Assembly (NCBI RefSeq): GCF_001584335.1
Contig: NZ_LSBB01000023.1
Coordinates: 1-64,000 of the forward strand
Length of the DNA: 64,000 nucleotides
Direction: 5' to 3'
From: Bacillus atrophaeus
Lineage (GTDB): Bacteria > Bacillota > Bacilli > Bacillales > Bacillaceae
This document shows positions 1 through 8,638 of the stretch, piece by piece. The notes under the pieces are model-generated. The model did not search any database and had not been told where the DNA came from. It worked only from the letters and a program-made list of their open reading frames with translations. How positions within the stretch are numbered: position 1 is the stretch's first letter; each line of letters opens with the position of its first letter. A program made the translations under genes and the position numbers.

Positions 1-583
1 CTGTTGGTCCGGTTTCTCCGGTTGCTCCTGTCGCTCCGGTTACTCCTGTTGCTCCCGTTACACCTGTTGCTCCGGTTGCCCCCGTTACGCCAGTTACACC
101 TGTTGGTCCTGTTACTCCGATTCCATTCACAAACTCAACGATCGAAACATCATCTATTAAAACAGGACCAAAAGATGTTTTACTAATTATGATAATAGCG
201 AAAGCTCCATCCGACGGTATTTGATGTGTTGTTTGATAGATTTCATTCCAGGTATTAAATACAAGATTCGGTAAATTGTCAGGAACAATGACAACGTCTA
301 ACCCGGTTCCAATTTGTTCGCCTATGTCGTTTACGAATAAGATTTGCATCGATACTTGAGGACTTGGTTCAATACCAAGTGTCCCTAAAGAAACTTGGAA
401 GGCCAGTGATTGCCCGGCAGTAACCGGAACCATTTGTGCGAGAAAAGCAAAAGGTATTGTATTAGCAAACTGTGCAGAATATCTTCCGGTATGGACAAAT
501 TGACTGTTTATTTCAGTATATGCTGAGCTCCATCCCGTCAAATCGCCAGTTTCAAACCCCCCGTTTACAATGAGATTACTCAT
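1..583 (-). CDS. Collagen-like repeat protein, 3' part cut by window edge
   Basis: The reading frame starts at ATG 583 and stays open to base 1, so only the N-terminal ~194 residues are present. Residues 1 to about 155 form a globular domain beginning [20 protein letters not shown], rich in beta-type sequence and resembling the N-terminal domain (NTTRR-F1) seen before triple-helix repeats in Bacillus collagen-like proteins. From about residue 157 uninterrupted Gly-X-Thr triplets begin ([10 protein letters not shown] and so on) and run off the edge. The many threonines are typical of glycosylated exosporium or spore-surface collagen-like proteins. A GGGAG lies about 13 nt before the ATG, a loose spacing. 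The spore-surface role is inference. Confidence 0.8.
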   Translation of the reverse strand, partial: MSNLIVNGGFETGDLTGWSSAYTEINSQFVHTGRYSAQFANTIPFAFLAQMVPVTAGQSLAFQVSLGTLGIEPSPQVSMQILFVNDIGEQIGTGLDVVIVPDNLPNLVFNTWNEIYQTTHQIPSDGAFAIIIISKTSFGPVLIDDVSIVEFVNGIGVTGPTGVTGVTGATGATGVTGATGVTGATGATGETGPT

Positions 584-673
584 TCAACATCCATCGCTCC
601 CTTGTCTGTTTCTATGGTTTACCTATCATATGCAGCATAAGGACTGCCGGCTTCCTTCTGTCAGACCCAAAAA

Positions 674-708
674 TAAAAAAGATGATTGTGATCTATCACC
701 TTTTTTTA
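674..708 (-). terminator. Probable terminator after the 715-1422 gene
   Basis: An imperfect stem built on GGTGAT and ATCATC is flanked by runs of T on both strands just past the stop codon of the collagen-like gene. The stem is weak and AT-rich. Confidence 0.4.
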
Positions 709-714
709 AAAAAC

Positions 715-1422
715 TTATATCTGCGGAATCCCTGTGACGTTAAAATTACGAGTCGTCACATCTACTTGTGTGACATCCTTTGCATGTAATACGGTGAAAA
801 CCAAATCATAAGAAAGCGATTCACCCGCTGACATTTCATCAACATACGTATAAGGAATGAGGATGGATTGTCCGCCAGAATAAAACAAATTACTCTCACG
901 TATTTGTGTATGAATCGGGATACCATTTCTTTGCAGATTGATAGAAAGCTGCATGGAAAAACTAGGGGCTAATGGATTCACTTCAATATTTACTTGAGCT
1001 GTCGCATCCACTTTCACGAATTGGTTGGTTTTTGCATCTAATGTTGCGCTTAACACATTGACCGGCGTATGGTCTAATGGAATTACAACCTGTTCCGATG
1101 CGTTTTGAAAGGCCAATATCGGCAGCACCGCAGGAGCCGGGGGACCAGTCGGGCCGATCGGACCCGGCGGCCCCTGTGCACCTTGCGGGCCGCGTGCGCC
1201 AACAGGTCCTCTTCTGCCTTCTGGTCCCTGTACTTGATTAGGCGGGCAAATGGCAGGGGATTGTGCGCAGGATACAGAAGTTACATTGGGGTCAGTCCTG
1301 CCAGCATTTTTTTCTGTATAAGATTGCAATTTTTCTTTGTACCAGCTTTTCGCATGCCGGCTCATATATTTATAAGGTTTGTATTCCGTGTTCCCATTAT
1401 GATTTCGGCGAAACCTGCTCAT
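715..1422 (-). CDS. Short collagen-like protein with C-terminal beta domain
   Basis: This 235-residue protein has three parts. A basic N-terminal segment of about 65 residues carries two cysteines. A short Gly-X-Y tract of about 11 triplets (GPEGRRGPVGARGPQG then GPPGPIGPTGPP) follows, and a C-terminal domain of about 140 residues looks all-beta, as in the jelly-roll heads of BclA-type exosporium proteins. There is no signal peptide. The start ATG has a good site (GAGGTGAT, about 4 nt). It sits upstream of, and in the same direction as, the second collagen-like gene at the window edge, so the two may be expressed together. A spore-surface or mother-cell role is inference; I found no convincing SigE or SigK promoter. 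Confidence 0.75.
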   Translation of the reverse strand: MSRFRRNHNGNTEYKPYKYMSRHAKSWYKEKLQSYTEKNAGRTDPNVTSVSCAQSPAICPPNQVQGPEGRRGPVGARGPQGAQGPPGPIGPTGPPAPAVLPILAFQNASEQVVIPLDHTPVNVLSATLDAKTNQFVKVDATAQVNIEVNPLAPSFSMQLSINLQRNGIPIHTQIRESNLFYSGGQSILIPYTYVDEMSAGESLSYDLVFTVLHAKDVTQVDVTTRNFNVTGIPQI

Positions 1423-1494
1423 TACATCACCTCATACATCATATTACTCACACCGTTATGTAATGTGATTGTCCGAGGTGTAATATCTGGACAT

Positions 1495-1532
1495 AAAAAA
1501 AGCAGAACGCGAAAACGCGTCTGCCTTTTTTT
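1495..1532 (-). terminator. Terminator of yflS
   Basis: A GC-rich hairpin (arms GCAGACGCG / CGCGTTCTGC with minor mismatch) is followed by seven T on the minus strand directly after the yflS stop codon. Confidence 0.85.
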
Positions 1533-2969
1533 CTACCATATCCCCAACACTTTCCACCATAATCCGCCGATGACCAGCCATGTCACAATATGGACAATCG
1601 ACAGGATAAATCCGATAGACCACCATTTGCCTTGCGGAATGTATCCTGCTCCGAAGAAGACCGGAGCCGCTCCAGAACCGTAGTGGGTCGTTGACCCGAA
1701 CAGATTGCTGAAGAATGCGAGGCTCAGCGCTGCTAAAAGCGGCGGTGCGCCCGCTGCCACAACCACAGCCAAAAATGCTGAATACATCGCACTGATGTGG
1801 GCTGTGGCACTTGCAAAGAAGTAGTGAGAGTAGAAATACACAACAATTAAGATTAAGAATGCCACAATCCATGAGAATCCTGATACTGAAGATTTCATAG
1901 CGTTACTGAACCAAGAAACCATACCTAACTCATTCAGGAAATTGGCCAGCATGACAAGCGCCGCAAACCATGTGAGCGTATCCCACGCGCCTTGTTCTTT
2001 CTTAATATCATCCCAAGTCAATACCTGTGATAATAAAAGAACGGACAATCCAATTAACGCTGTTGTCGTGGCATCAATGTTGAAGCTTCCGCCAAAGATC
2101 CAAAGAGCGAGCACCAAAAGAAAGACAACAACCATGGATAGTTCAGATTTTTTAAATGGTCCCATTTCTTTCAGCTTTTCTGTTGCAATTTTAGCCGCAT
2201 CGGGTGTTTCTTTAATTTCCGGCGGATACAGCTTGTAAATGACAAGCGGTGTAATGATTAAGCTCACAAGTCCCGGAACAATTGCGGCAATCGCCCAGCT
2301 TGTCCATGTTAAGTCCACCCCTGCGACATCATGGGCCAGCTTGGCAATCAGCGGGTTTGCCGCCATCGCTGTCAAGAACATGGCAGATGTAATCAAGTTC
2401 CCCTGAAAACCGGTTTTCAATAAGAAAGCACCGATCTTTCTTTCTGTCCCATCTGCCGGGCTTGATCCGAATGTCTCTGATAATGATCTGATAATAGGAA
2501 AAATAATGCCTCCTGCACGCGCCGTATTACTTGGAATAGCAGGTGATAGTATTAAATCACTGAATAACAGTGAATAAGAAAGTCCAAGTGTTTTCTTTCC
2601 GAATTTCTGAACGAATACATAAGAAATTCTCGCACCCAGTCCGGTTTTGATAAATCCCCGGGAAATAAAGAATGCGATAACGATAAGCCAGATGGTCTTA
2701 TTTCCGAATCCGCTTAATGTATTCTCGATAGATAACGTTCCGGTTAAAGCAGTAACTGCCAATGCAAAAATAGCGATTGCACCCATTGGCAAGGGCTTGG
2801 AGATAAAGCCGATAATCGTTGCGACGAAAATCGCGAACAAATGCCAAGCTTTAGGTTCAAGTCCGGACGGCGCGGGAATAAACCAAATGATTAATCCCAC
2901 AGCGACAGTAATCAGTAAAGGAACGAGTTTTACTGCTGACTGTTTTTCTGCGTCTTTTTCTGAAGCCAT
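1533..2969 (-). CDS. yflS: Sodium-coupled dicarboxylate (malate) transporter YflS
   Basis: This is a 478-residue membrane protein of the DASS/SLC13 (CitT-type) family with about a dozen hydrophobic segments, expected to import malate or related dicarboxylates in the cell membrane. I place the start at MASEKDAEKQ (2969) because AGGAGG lies 8-9 nt upstream. The in-frame upstream ATG at 3002 has its purine run directly against it and would add 11 basic residues. In B. subtilis yflS responds to the malate two-component system MalKR (YufLM); no site for it is obvious here. The gene is monocistronic, with its own terminator and the pel terminator upstream. Confidence 0.9.
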   Translation of the reverse strand: MASEKDAEKQSAVKLVPLLITVAVGLIIWFIPAPSGLEPKAWHLFAIFVATIIGFISKPLPMGAIAIFALAVTALTGTLSIENTLSGFGNKTIWLIVIAFFISRGFIKTGLGARISYVFVQKFGKKTLGLSYSLLFSDLILSPAIPSNTARAGGIIFPIIRSLSETFGSSPADGTERKIGAFLLKTGFQGNLITSAMFLTAMAANPLIAKLAHDVAGVDLTWTSWAIAAIVPGLVSLIITPLVIYKLYPPEIKETPDAAKIATEKLKEMGPFKKSELSMVVVFLLVLALWIFGGSFNIDATTTALIGLSVLLLSQVLTWDDIKKEQGAWDTLTWFAALVMLANFLNELGMVSWFSNAMKSSVSGFSWIVAFLILIVVYFYSHYFFASATAHISAMYSAFLAVVVAAGAPPLLAALSLAFFSNLFGSTTHYGSGAAPVFFGAGYIPQGKWWSIGFILSIVHIVTWLVIGGLWWKVLGIW

Positions 2970-3052
2970 TGTAGGTCTCCTCCTGTAAACTTGTTTTCCC
3001 ATCCCCCCTTTTATTTTACTCCTTAACTAAGTTAATAAACGTTTTTCTTAAT

Positions 3053-3090
3053 TAAAAAACACAAAGGGGATCAGTCCTTTGTGTTTTTTA
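3053..3090 (-). terminator. Terminator of pel
   Basis: A perfect hairpin with arms AACACAAAGG / CCTTTGTGTT and T runs lies just beyond the pel stop codon. Confidence 0.85.
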
Positions 3091-3094
3091 AAAT

Positions 3095-4357
3095 TCAGTT
3101 TATTTTACCTGCTCCCGCTTGAGATATAACATTCGATTTCACATTGACGGAAGCATCAATTGATCCATGCAGCGATGGGGTCCAGCCGACAGAAGAACTC
3201 AGCCCGTTGGCAGACGATGCGTTGATCTGAGTACCATTCAGCAATGTGCCGGAATCATATAAAGCCGTCCCCCCGCTGAACACGCTGACCGTCTTAGCTG
3301 CTGACAGTCCCGGTACGTCAATCGCATTGTTTTGCGCGTAGATTTTAGATGATTTTCCTACTCCCCACGCATAGCTGAAGGCATAACCTGAAGAGCCTGT
3401 GCTGCCTTCATAATAGTTGTTGTACAGGTGTACCTGCCCAAAACGGACTCTCGGTGCGCGCTGGACGATATTTTTGTAGCGGTTATGGTGAAGGGTTATT
3501 TTTAATTTGCCATCATCTGATGTTTTGCTGTCGCTTGATCCGAAAATAGAGCTTTTATCATGATCGTGATAATAGTTGTAAGACATTGTGATATAGTTGG
3601 CGCCATTTGAGGCATCGGTTTGGCCGTCATGGTGCTGATATTTTCTTCCGAAATAATTTGGAGATGTGCTGTCCGGGCGGGAGCCGTCATTAAATGTACA
3701 ATGATCGATCCATACGTGTGTGCCGCCGTTTATGGTGATGTTGTCATATTGTGAGTTCCAGTTTCCTGAGCTTCCGTCAGTCGGATCCCATTGCGGGAAA
3801 TAATCATATGCGTCTTGGAATTCAATATTGCGGATGATCACGTTATCGCTCTTGATCTGGAAGTTTCCCCCCAGGATCTTGGCGTCTGTCCCCGAACCGA
3901 CGATCGTCGTATTCGAAGGAATATCGAGCATGACGCGGGCCTTTTGGTTTTTCTGAGAACGTGCTCTGGCCTCTTCCTGTGTTCCCGACGGCTCTTTTTT
4001 GCCCCATGTGCTTGGGTCGTAAGCTTTCAAATATTTGTTAAGGTCGTACTCTGGATCTTTATAGTCGTTTAAACCAAGCGGCTTCAGATTGTCATCCACA
4101 TTCATGTCAATCGTTCCCTTGATATAAATGATTTTTGGCGTTGTGTTGGTGTTCTTGCCCAATGCAGAAACAAGCTGGTTTCTGTTGCTGGCTGTATATA
4201 CTTGGGATGAAGATGCTTTTGATCCGCCTGTCGTGCCAGTGGAGTACGCTCCCCAGCCATCATTTGACCCTAACGTCTGATGGCCCAAATCCGCCGCGTT
4301 TGCCCCAACCGGAGTCAAACCTAAAAAAAGAGCCGTGGCTAATACCATTTTTTTCAT
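3095..4357 (-). CDS. pel: Secreted pectate lyase Pel (PL1)
   Basis: This 420-residue enzyme cleaves polygalacturonate by beta-elimination outside the cell. A signal peptide (MKKMVLATALFLGLTPVGANA) ends near residue 21. Conserved PL1 features are VWIDH (215-219) and the RAPRVR motif (300-305), with catalytic Arg300. Asp205, Asp244 and Asp248 match the calcium ligands of B. subtilis Pel (184, 223 and 227 in mature numbering). Length equals the B. subtilis protein. It supplies pectin breakdown alongside the rhamnogalacturonan genes at the other end of the window. A palindrome upstream (4384-4410) is a possible operator. Confidence 0.96.
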   Translation of the reverse strand: MKKMVLATALFLGLTPVGANAADLGHQTLGSNDGWGAYSTGTTGGSKASSSQVYTASNRNQLVSALGKNTNTTPKIIYIKGTIDMNVDDNLKPLGLNDYKDPEYDLNKYLKAYDPSTWGKKEPSGTQEEARARSQKNQKARVMLDIPSNTTIVGSGTDAKILGGNFQIKSDNVIIRNIEFQDAYDYFPQWDPTDGSSGNWNSQYDNITINGGTHVWIDHCTFNDGSRPDSTSPNYFGRKYQHHDGQTDASNGANYITMSYNYYHDHDKSSIFGSSDSKTSDDGKLKITLHHNRYKNIVQRAPRVRFGQVHLYNNYYEGSTGSSGYAFSYAWGVGKSSKIYAQNNAIDVPGLSAAKTVSVFSGGTALYDSGTLLNGTQINASSANGLSSSVGWTPSLHGSIDASVNVKSNVISQAGAGKIN

Positions 4358-4383
4358 TCACTATGTACCCCCATTTTCTTTTT

Positions 4384-4410
4384 TGTGAGATTTTATTCCA
4401 TTTTCTCACA
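4384..4410 (-). promoter_or_regulatory. Palindrome upstream of pel, candidate operator
   Basis: TGTGAGA and TCTCACA form a perfect 7-bp inverted repeat separated by 13 bp, 27-53 bp before the pel start. It lies just downstream of an AT-rich TATTATATT segment that could be the -10 region. It does not match cre. The regulator is unknown. Confidence 0.4.
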
Positions 4411-4515
4411 GAAATATAATAGCAAATTCAGGGGTTTTCATAACCGAAAATATACACCATTCTGATTGCGGCATTCTGCAAAAATCACCGCAGAGACCGC
4501 AAACCATGTTTTCAC

Positions 4516-4552
4516 GCAAAAAACCCGAAAGGCTTATGTATCGCCTTTCGGG
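4516..4552 (-). terminator. Terminator of yflT
   Basis: A perfect 10-bp stem CCCGAAAGGC / GCCTTTCGGG is followed by T6 on the minus strand, shortly after the yflT stop codon. Confidence 0.9.
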
Positions 4553-4566
4553 AGTCAGTTTCTGCA

Positions 4567-4914
4567 TTACGCCCATGATTTAACTTTTTCATTATCCGTT
4601 ACAAAGAGAAGCACTTTTCCTTCATCCAGGCGTTCTTCAAATTGTGAAGCCTCTTGTTCTGAAAAGCCAATTTCATGGATTTTGTTGCGAAGCTCATCGC
4701 CTTTTTTATTAAAGACATTACCTACCGCATGCTTAAGCCCTGTTTCTTTCGCCCCAATTGTATTGGCGTCCGTATTGTCGGCTAATCGTTCTGTTCTGTC
4801 ATCGTCGTGGGATAAGACGTACACATCTTCTTTCGCCACACCCAGCTGTTTCAGCTCTTCGACATCCTTCATTAATTTCTCATCATTTGTATATTCTCTT
4901 ACTACTGGTTTCAT
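4567..4914 (-). CDS. yflT: General stress protein YflT
   Basis: This 115-residue soluble acidic protein belongs to the general stress protein 17M-like family (MKPVVREYTNDEKLMKDVEEL). The biochemical role is unknown in the family. A strong ribosome site (AAAGGAGG) precedes the ATG. A textbook SigB promoter upstream and its own terminator show a monocistronic gene induced by general stress. Confidence 0.9.
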   Translation of the reverse strand: MKPVVREYTNDEKLMKDVEELKQLGVAKEDVYVLSHDDDRTERLADNTDANTIGAKETGLKHAVGNVFNKKGDELRNKIHEIGFSEQEASQFEERLDEGKVLLFVTDNEKVKSWA

Positions 4915-4948
4915 CTCGAATTCCTCCTTTGATGATTCTATTTATTTC

Positions 4949-4974
4949 ATACCCTGTGTGTTTTTTTGTTAAAC
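4949..4974 (-). promoter_or_regulatory. SigB promoter of yflT
   Basis: Minus strand GTTTAA, a 14-nt spacer, then GGGTAT: an exact match to the SigB consensus, about 35 nt before the yflT start. Confidence 0.9.
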
Positions 4975-5143
4975 AAGACGGAGAACATTTCTCTCTAAAA
5001 ACAGGAAGAATGGTAGTAGATATTTATTTCCCTGCTATGTTAAAGTAAAAGCAACCGTTACTTGTTTTCAGAATAATCAAAACTTGTAAAAAATGGTTCG
5101 CGGAAAGCCCGATCGTGTTCCGTACGAGCAGGAGGTGGGTCCC

Positions 5144-5512
5144 ATACAATATTTTTCACCCGAACAACAATACAACGCGTGGGTTGTGAGTGATTTAGTC
5201 AAACAGGTATTTCATCAGCGTATTGGCAGCCCGGCCGGAATTCATGAGCTGGCAGTCTTTGCAGAGGAAACCTTCCATATCGATATTGACTTTGTTTTCT
5301 CTATTATTATGAATATCGGAGACATTGAATTCGCCGTCTCTGAAGAGTTAGAGGAAAAACTGTCCGGCTATCTCAGCGCTCTCCTTCCGTTTGTCAGTGC
5401 TGATATGCTCGCTGCTTCTCAAGCAAATGCCAATGAATTTTTGTCTAATAAACACGACACCAATGCATACCATTTATTTCTTCCTGATGACGCATTCATC
5501 AGAAAGCAATAA
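5144..5512 (+). CDS. yfmB: YfmB, small protein of unknown function, apparent ATA start
   Basis: This soluble protein of about 122 residues has no recognised domain. The frame is open back to an ATG at 5093, but that codon has no ribosome site. A perfect AGGAGG at 5130-5135 stands 8 nt before ATA 5144, followed by [12 protein letters not shown], which is where the B. subtilis homologue starts as I recall it (MQYFSPEQQ). Other possible starts are the 5093 ATG or GTG 5135, which overlaps the Shine-Dalgarno itself. The gene is transcribed toward the iron-citrate operon and ends about 60 bp before that operon's promoter. Confidence 0.7.
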   Translation: MQYFSPEQQYNAWVVSDLVKQVFHQRIGSPAGIHELAVFAEETFHIDIDFVFSIIMNIGDIEFAVSEELEEKLSGYLSALLPFVSADMLAASQANANEFLSNKHDTNAYHLFLPDDAFIRKQ

Positions 5513-5533
5513 TCATCGTTTCCTTAAAACATC

Positions 5534-5561
5534 TTGACATGATAAGCCATACTATTATAGT
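5534..5561 (+). promoter_or_regulatory. SigA promoter of yfmCDEF
   Basis: TTGACA (5534-5539) and TATAGT (5556-5561) are separated by 16 nt, directly before the Fur box. Confidence 0.75.
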
Positions 5562-5571
5562 GTTTTATTTG

Positions 5572-5592
5572 TGATAATGATTCTCATTATTA
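5572..5592 (+). promoter_or_regulatory. Fur box of the iron-citrate operon
   Basis: TGATAATGATTCTCATTAT matches the classical Fur consensus (GATAATGATTCTCATTATC) nearly perfectly. It lies at the expected transcription start, 25-45 bp before the yfmC ATG. Confidence 0.93.
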
Positions 5593-5616
5593 AAAATCAG
5601 AAAAGGGAAGAATAAA

Positions 5617-6558
5617 ATGCGTACCTATCAGAAAAAATTCATTGCAATCATGAGTGTTTTATTACTAGCCTGTTTGATCGTGTCAGGCTGTTCATCCAGC
5701 CAAGAAAACAACGGCAGCAAATCCGATAAGAATTCCAGAGTGATCCAGCACGAAGAAGGAAAAACGCCAGTGACCGGCACTCCTAAAAAGGTCGTTGTCC
5801 TTGAACTATCATTCTTAGACGCTGTGAAAAATCTCGGCATAACGCCGGTTGGCATTGCCGATGACAACAAAAAAGATATGATTAAAAAGCTTGTCGGCAG
5901 CTCAATCGATTACACATCGGTAGGCACACGAAGCGAGCCGAACCTTGAAGTGATCAGCTCCTTAAAACCTGATTTGATCATCGCTGACGCTGAGCGTCAT
6001 AAAAATATTTATAAACAACTGAAACAAATCGCACCGACAATTGAATTAAAGAGCCGGGAAGCGACGTATGATGAAACAATTGACAGCTACAAAACGATTT
6101 CTAAAGCCTTAAATAAGGAAGAGGAAGGAAAAGAAAAGCTTGCGCAGCATAATAAGGTAATTGACGGCCTGAAAGCGGAGCTCCCGAAAGATGAAGACCG
6201 CAGCATTGTTCTCGGGGTAGCAAGATCAGATTCCTTCCAGCTCCATACATCATCTTCATATGACGGCGAAATCTTCAGAATGCTTGGCTTTACACACGCT
6301 GTCAAATCAGATACCGCCTATCAAGAGGTCAACCTGGAGCAATTAAGCAAAATCGACCCGGATATTTTATTTATTTCAGCTAACGAGGGCAAAACGATCG
6401 TTGACGATTGGAAAAAGAATCCGCTCTGGAAAAACCTAAAAGCTGTGAAAAACGGCCAGATTTATGATGCGGACCGTGATATTTGGACAAGATTCAGAGG
6501 AATCCAGTCAAGTGAAACAAGCGCCAAAGATGTGCTCAAAAAAGTGTATAATAAGTAG
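5617..6558 (+). CDS. yfmC: Iron(III)-citrate ABC importer, binding lipoprotein
   Basis: This 313-residue lipoprotein has a lipobox (LIVSGC, Cys near residue 25) after a hydrophobic signal. The rest is a type III periplasmic-binding fold (TroA/FhuD-like) with the usual TPKKVVVLELSFLDAV start. It captures ferric citrate outside the membrane and delivers it to permeases YfmD/YfmE powered by YfmF (FecCDEF in B. subtilis). The Fur box upstream shows iron repression. A perfect 11-bp hairpin follows the stop codon and separates it from yfmD. Confidence 0.93.
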   Translation: MRTYQKKFIAIMSVLLLACLIVSGCSSSQENNGSKSDKNSRVIQHEEGKTPVTGTPKKVVVLELSFLDAVKNLGITPVGIADDNKKDMIKKLVGSSIDYTSVGTRSEPNLEVISSLKPDLIIADAERHKNIYKQLKQIAPTIELKSREATYDETIDSYKTISKALNKEEEGKEKLAQHNKVIDGLKAELPKDEDRSIVLGVARSDSFQLHTSSSYDGEIFRMLGFTHAVKSDTAYQEVNLEQLSKIDPDILFISANEGKTIVDDWKKNPLWKNLKAVKNGQIYDADRDIWTRFRGIQSSETSAKDVLKKVYNK

Positions 6559-6562
6559 TATC

Positions 6563-6597
6563 CAAAAAGAAGCGAGGAGATCCCTTGCTTCTTTTTG
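6563..6597 (+). terminator. Intercistronic hairpin between yfmC and yfmD
   Basis: CAAAAAGAAGC (6563-6573) is perfectly complementary to GCTTCTTTTTG (6587-6597), with a 13-nt loop. The distal arm ends in five T. It could act as a partial terminator or as a 3' stabiliser that leaves more binding-protein mRNA than permease mRNA. Confidence 0.7.
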
Positions 6598-6626
6598 ATA
6601 ACAGACGCAATAAGGAAGTGAGACTG

Positions 6627-7628
6627 TTGTATCATTCAGCCAAACGGCGCTCAGCATCTAGATTGATGATTTTTATCATCGCACTTATTCTGTTTATATT
6701 CGGGCTGGGGCTGAATCTTTCTGTAGGAGCATCTGACATCGGCATTATTGATGCTTTGAAATATCTTTTTGTATGGGATGGGTCAAAAGAACAGCTCATC
6801 ATCTCTACCCTCCGCCTTCCCCGAACCTTAATCGGCGTTTTCGTCGGCGCCAGCCTGGCTGTGGCCGGCGCGCTGATGCAGGCTATGACAAGAAACCCTC
6901 TGGCTTCACCTCAAATTTTCGGCGTGAACGCGGGTGCATCCCTTTTTGTCGTTGCTTCAATTGTCATATTGCCTGCGTCAGCCTACTCCTCTGTTGTGTT
7001 TGCTTTCGCGGGCGCGGCAGCAGGCGGCGCGATCGTTTATATGATTGCTTCATCAGGCGGAATGACACCTGTCAAACTGGCTTTATCAGGTATGGCGGTG
7101 CATTTGTTTCTGTCTTCTATGACACAAGCGGTCATTATTTTAAATGAGTCCGGAGAGGATGTTCTGTACTGGATGACGGGAGCGATTGACGGCAGCAGCT
7201 GGCAGGATGTCCTGACGATTGCCCCGTTTTCAGTCATCGGGATCAGTCTTGCCCTCGTGTTTTCCGGATCAGTCTCTGTTCTAGGTCTTGGTGATGAAAC
7301 GGCAAAAGGGCTCGGACAAAATATGAACGGAATCCGGATCCTGATCAGCTTTATTATTTTGATCCTTTCAGGTGCTTCTGTCGCCGTCGCCGGGCCGATC
7401 GGCTTTGTCGGATTGCTTGTTCCGCATATTGTCCGCAAGGTCGCGGGAGAAAATTATAAGTATGTGCTTCCGTTTTCCGCATTGTTCGGCGCGATTTTAT
7501 TGGTATACGCAGATGTTCTGGCCAGATGGATTGCCTTTCCTTATGAATCTCCGGTCGGTATCGTCACAGCTATTATCGGGACACCATTTTTCTTATACTT
7601 GGCAAGGAAAGGGCGAAATCTGAAATGA
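6627..7628 (+). CDS. yfmD: Iron(III)-citrate ABC importer, permease YfmD
   Basis: This 333-residue FecCD-family permease has about 10 membrane segments and the family signature GASLAVAGALMQAMTRNPLA. I chose TTG 6627 because AAGGAAGTGA stands 6-8 nt upstream and the resulting length matches B. subtilis. An earlier in-frame TTG (6585) lies inside the preceding hairpin. Its end overlaps yfmE by 4 nt (ATGA), indicating coupled translation. It pairs with YfmE to form the membrane channel. Confidence 0.92.
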   Translation: MYHSAKRRSASRLMIFIIALILFIFGLGLNLSVGASDIGIIDALKYLFVWDGSKEQLIISTLRLPRTLIGVFVGASLAVAGALMQAMTRNPLASPQIFGVNAGASLFVVASIVILPASAYSSVVFAFAGAAAGGAIVYMIASSGGMTPVKLALSGMAVHLFLSSMTQAVIILNESGEDVLYWMTGAIDGSSWQDVLTIAPFSVIGISLALVFSGSVSVLGLGDETAKGLGQNMNGIRILISFIILILSGASVAVAGPIGFVGLLVPHIVRKVAGENYKYVLPFSALFGAILLVYADVLARWIAFPYESPVGIVTAIIGTPFFLYLARKGRNLK

Positions 7629-8626
7629 AGAAAACAACCAGAAAACAAAAACGCCCCTTGTTCGTCATACTCATACTGGCTGCGATCCTGCTCGTTCTTT
7701 CCGTGATCAGCATCGGATTCGGGGCATTATATATTTCACCTGATGCGGTGATTACAAACTTATTGGGACTGGATGACTCCTTTGAATTTATCATTCAGCA
7801 ATATCGATTGCCGCGCATTATATTAGCCATATTGGCAGGTGCCGGACTTGCTGCGGCGGGGGCGATTTTGCAGGGCGTCATCCGAAATCCGCTTGCTTCT
7901 CCCGACGTGATAGGGATTTCAAAAGGATCGGGTCTTGCGGCAATGGCCGTCATCCTGATCTTTCCTAAATCTCCGGTTTACGTGCTGCCGTTCTCAGCAT
8001 TTGCCGGAGCAGCCATTATTGCTGTACTATTATTACTGATAGCCCGCAAAAAAAGCATTCAGCCCTCTTCATTGGCTTTATCAGGCATCGCCTTAGGCGC
8101 TGTCTGCCACGCCGGCATGCAATATATGATGGTGAAGTTTCCGGGTGATGTGAATGCGGCGCTCATTTGGCTGACAGGAAGCCTCTGGGGCAGAAATTGG
8201 GAAGAAGTCAAGCTGCTTTCGCCATGGCTTTTGGTTCTTTTGCCGATCGTCTGCATCCTCATTCCGAAACTTGATCTCATGTCATTAGGAGATGAGCTTG
8301 CGCAAGGACTTGGCGAAAACGCAAATCGGCTGAGATTCATCCTGATTTTCACTGCAGTAGCGCTTGCCGGAAGCTGCGTGGCCGTTGTCGGATCTATCGG
8401 TTTTATCGGACTGCTTGCCCCGCATATCGCCAGACGGCTTGCCGGAGAAAAAGCCAAATATTTACTGCCTGCATCGGCATTAATCGGTGCTATTATATTA
8501 CTTATCGCAGATACGTTAGGACGCGGCATCATGCCGCCGGTTGAAATACCGGCCGGAATATTGACAGCCGTGATCGGCGCGCCCTATTTTTTATATTTAT
8601 TAAAATTCGAAGCGAGGAAACAGTAG
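7625..8626 (+). CDS. yfmE: Iron(III)-citrate ABC importer, permease YfmE
   Basis: This 333-residue FecCD-family permease is homologous to YfmD, with the matching signature GAGLAAAGAILQGVIRNPLA and about 10 transmembrane helices. Translation is coupled to yfmD through the ATGA overlap and continues the operon to yfmF 12 nt downstream. Confidence 0.93.
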   Translation: MKKTTRKQKRPLFVILILAAILLVLSVISIGFGALYISPDAVITNLLGLDDSFEFIIQQYRLPRIILAILAGAGLAAAGAILQGVIRNPLASPDVIGISKGSGLAAMAVILIFPKSPVYVLPFSAFAGAAIIAVLLLLIARKKSIQPSSLALSGIALGAVCHAGMQYMMVKFPGDVNAALIWLTGSLWGRNWEEVKLLSPWLLVLLPIVCILIPKLDLMSLGDELAQGLGENANRLRFILIFTAVALAGSCVAVVGSIGFIGLLAPHIARRLAGEKAKYLLPASALIGAIILLIADTLGRGIMPPVEIPAGILTAVIGAPYFLYLLKFEARKQ

Positions 8627-8638
8627 GGAGAGAATACA

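Noticed and set aside
1105-1683. Long plus-strand frame opposite the collagen-like gene and yflS
   Set aside because: It is antisense to two well-supported genes, has no ribosome site and an unnatural composition.
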